Of a DNA stretch of 55,318 nucleotides, positions 53,573-55,318 are shown piece after piece; within the stretch, counting starts at the first letter, position 1; the number at the start of each line of letters is the position of its first letter. A program made the position numbers and the translations under genes. The notes beneath the pieces were generated by a model. The model ran no database searches. It was not told where the DNA came from and worked only from the letters and a program-made list of their open reading frames with translations. Source of the DNA: Aquibacillus rhizosphaerae (GTDB lineage: Bacteria; Bacillota; Bacilli; Bacillales; Amphibacillaceae); assembly GCF_030282825.1 (NCBI RefSeq), contig NZ_JASTZU010000060.1, positions 1 to 55,318 on the forward strand, read 5' to 3'.

Positions 53573-54139
53573 CTAATCTTTTAGTAAATCTTCGTCTAAG
53601 AAGAGTTCGATATCATCTATATTGACATTATTCTTTCTTTCATGAAATGAAAATTTTGAAATAAACTCTTCAAATGAGTTTGCTATAAGGTAATAATATT
53701 CTTTTCCATCTTCATCAGTCGTTTCGTTTTCATGATACCAATAATAAATTTTTCCCCTGTATTTATCTTTTAAGCCTATACATATTAAATCTCCCCCATC
53801 TGCATCTGCGATAGGCATTACAATACTTCCTAAAATACCTTTATAAGTTTGAATGATTGATTCAATATTATAGACATTATTAGTAATACCATAAAAACCA
53901 CCTATCGAGTCAAAACCATCCTCGGGAGTTACAGGGGTAACTTCAATTGGCTGATACATTATATTTTCTTTAATAAAACATCCTCCATATTCAAGTAAAA
54001 ACTCTTTATAGTCTAATGGTAAATCTACTCCATACAATCCTTCAATTGTTTCGATTGACTTATACGCGTTTTCTTTTTTTGATACAACCACTTCTGAATC
54101 AATTATTTCATCTAATTTTTGCTTTATTATTTTGTCCAT
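53573..54139 (-). CDS. SMI1/KNR4 (SUKH) immunity protein
   Basis: This 188-aa acidic protein has the SUKH fold signature. The N-terminal helix ends in VDLPLDYKEFLLEYGGC, then comes GFYGITNNVYNIESIIQTYKGI, and the central strand is IVMPIADADGGDLICIGLKDKYRGKIYYWYHEN, followed by ANSFEEFISKF. SUKH proteins neutralise C-terminal nuclease toxins. It starts with AGAGGAGG, 3 bp after the toxin stop, so toxin and immunity are cotranscribed. Confidence 0.9.
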   Translation of the reverse strand: MDKIIKQKLDEIIDSEVVVSKKENAYKSIETIEGLYGVDLPLDYKEFLLEYGGCFIKENIMYQPIEVTPVTPEDGFDSIGGFYGITNNVYNIESIIQTYKGILGSIVMPIADADGGDLICIGLKDKYRGKIYYWYHENETTDEDGKEYYYLIANSFEEFISKFSFHERKNNVNIDDIELFLDEDLLKD

Positions 54140-54141
54140 TT

Positions 54142-55318
54142 TTATTTTCCTCCTCTTAAATCTGATGCTGAACCTATATGTGGTATATTAGCATGTAAAT
54201 CTATTGGAATTAACTCAATTTCAGTAGAACTTTTATGATGAGGTGTTAAGCCTTTTTCTTTTAACCAGGACTTTGCTTGATTTTGTGACCTAAACCCTTT
54301 TAATTGCATAATTTTTTCATACACTAAATTAAAATCATTTTTAGAGCCATCTAACATACCTTCTTTAAATTTAATAGAACCTTTACTCCAAGGTGTGAAG
54401 TTAGGTCTACCATCAATAAATTCTACACCTTTGCCATTCGTTACACTCTTAACTTCAGGTTTATCAGAATACCATTTCCCATTACCAAGCTCTCCATCCC
54501 ATTTACCATTTGTTCTTGGTAACCTTGTTTTGGGATTTTCTATACTCTTAACAACCAACGAATAAGTATCTTCCAACTTCTTCCTCAACAGCCCCGGGTT
54601 AACCACATTCATCGGACCACCCACCGTTCCCAAGGCCGGGTCCAATCGGTAAGGTTGTAAGGAATCCAACATATCTTGCAGGGTAGCTCTCCCAACTTCG
54701 CTTGGTTCTTTTGCCATTTGTTGAGTTTTGGCAATTATATCTTTATTCGGCATCGATAGGTTTGAATCACCTAATACTTTACTATAAGCCCCTCCTCCGA
54801 CTACCGTCGAGGCAAATCCGAAGCTATTCAACAAGTGATCTGGAGATAGTGGGTCTTCTGGGTAACTGCCCCTATGACCATATCGGTGGCACCAACTGAT
54901 ACATAATTACTAATGGTTCGCAAAGATGGATCTTCGAGCATTTGATAATAGTTATCCATTAATCCTAAATAGATACCTTTGGGAACACCAAAGGTCATCG
55001 CATTACCAAAGTCACCCACAGAGTCGAATGTTTTATCGGAACGTTCTATATGATCGTTGACTATCGTAGAGAAAATTTCTAAAACACTATTCGTCGTTTT
55101 AACACCCATCTTTTTTGCTTCATCTAGCAGAATATTTTTCATAACTTCCATGGATGCTTTTGCTGATTTTGCAGCTTTTACTCGATCTTGTACTATTTCT
55201 GTAGTCATGACGTTATAAGGAATCTGACTTACCTTTTGTCCTATCAACGTTTGGAGTGCCGTATTTGATATTAAAACAATATCTTCAACACTTGTTTGTT
55301 CCCCTTGCCTTTGTTTGT
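54142..55318 (-). pseudogene. Polymorphic toxin with C-terminal HNH/Endo VII-type nuclease, frameshifted, 5' end outside window
   Basis: The frame is open from the right edge to about 54860 (QTLIGQKVSQIPYNVMTTEI, then an alpha-helical linker with VGDFGNAMTFGVPKGIYLGLMDN). It then shifts by one base; the intended continuation reads PEDPLSPDHLLNSFGFASTVVGGGAY in another frame. The C-terminal nuclease ends with LTPHHKSSTEIELIPIDLHANIPHIGSASDLRGG, with the paired His and downstream His of the HNH/Endo VII group. A SUKH immunity gene follows immediately. The shift is near 54856-54866. It may be a real inactivation, with the toxin lost but immunity kept, or a read error. Delivery is likely through a type VII-like or LXG route. 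Confidence 0.72.

Overview
The window looks like chromosomal DNA of a low-GC Firmicute of the Bacillaceae (an Oceanobacillus/Virgibacillus/Gracilibacillus-type organism). The reasons are AT-rich DNA, AGGAGG-type ribosome sites, a Gram-positive type SOS box, a LafA/LafB-type glycolipid operon, a contiguous cydA-cydB-cydD-cydC operon, a YtcQ/YteP/YtcP-like sugar importer with a YesS-like regulator, and LXG/pre-toxin-type polymorphic toxin remains. The genus is an inference. Most genes lie on the minus strand. I saw no rRNA, tRNA or CRISPR array.

Layout. 0-0.87 kb: 3' part of an IS3-family element. 0.9-3.3 kb: methyltransferase, truncated methyltransferase, thioredoxin-reductase-like flavoprotein with an Rrf2 regulator. 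3.5-6.5 kb: three-gene membrane glycolipid operon (two glycosyltransferases around a TVP38 protein). 6.9-9.8 kb: Sel1-repeat protein, two CBO0543-like membrane proteins, a small recombinase-like fragment. 10-10.85 kb and 21.69-22.55 kb: two near-identical direct repeats, each carrying a 129-aa gene of unknown function with a LexA-type SOS box inside its promoter; a decayed third copy is at 28.63 kb. The repeats bracket two modules: a MarR-controlled flavin monooxygenase/efflux cluster (11-17.8 kb) plus an HxlR/F420-reductase-like pair (18.4-19.8 kb) and an IS110 element with a candidate bridge-RNA region (about 19.9-21.5 kb); and the cytochrome bd operon (22.6-28.5 kb), whose cydC is frameshifted.

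29.8-42.5 kb is a pectin/oligogalacturonide locus: oligogalacturonate lyase, a large (alpha/alpha)6-type glycosidase, membrane-bound AraC regulator, solute-binding lipoprotein, two permeases and two divergent Gfo/Idh/MocA dehydrogenases, with two cre-like sites in the divergent promoter. The sugar ATPase is not present and is presumably shared.

42.9-49.4 kb is accessory and decaying: alpha/beta hydrolase, NERD protein, a McrBC-like restriction pair broken by in-frame stops and a frameshift, a CPBP protease with an early stop, and a short holin-like toxin gene with an antisense RNA (type I toxin-antitoxin). 49.7-52.8 kb: DJ-1/PfpI protein, YafY/WYL regulator and a DAHP synthase. 52.9 kb to the end: a polymorphic-toxin locus with an IS3 remnant inside a pre-toxin fragment, a SUKH immunity gene and a frameshifted HNH-type toxin running off the window.
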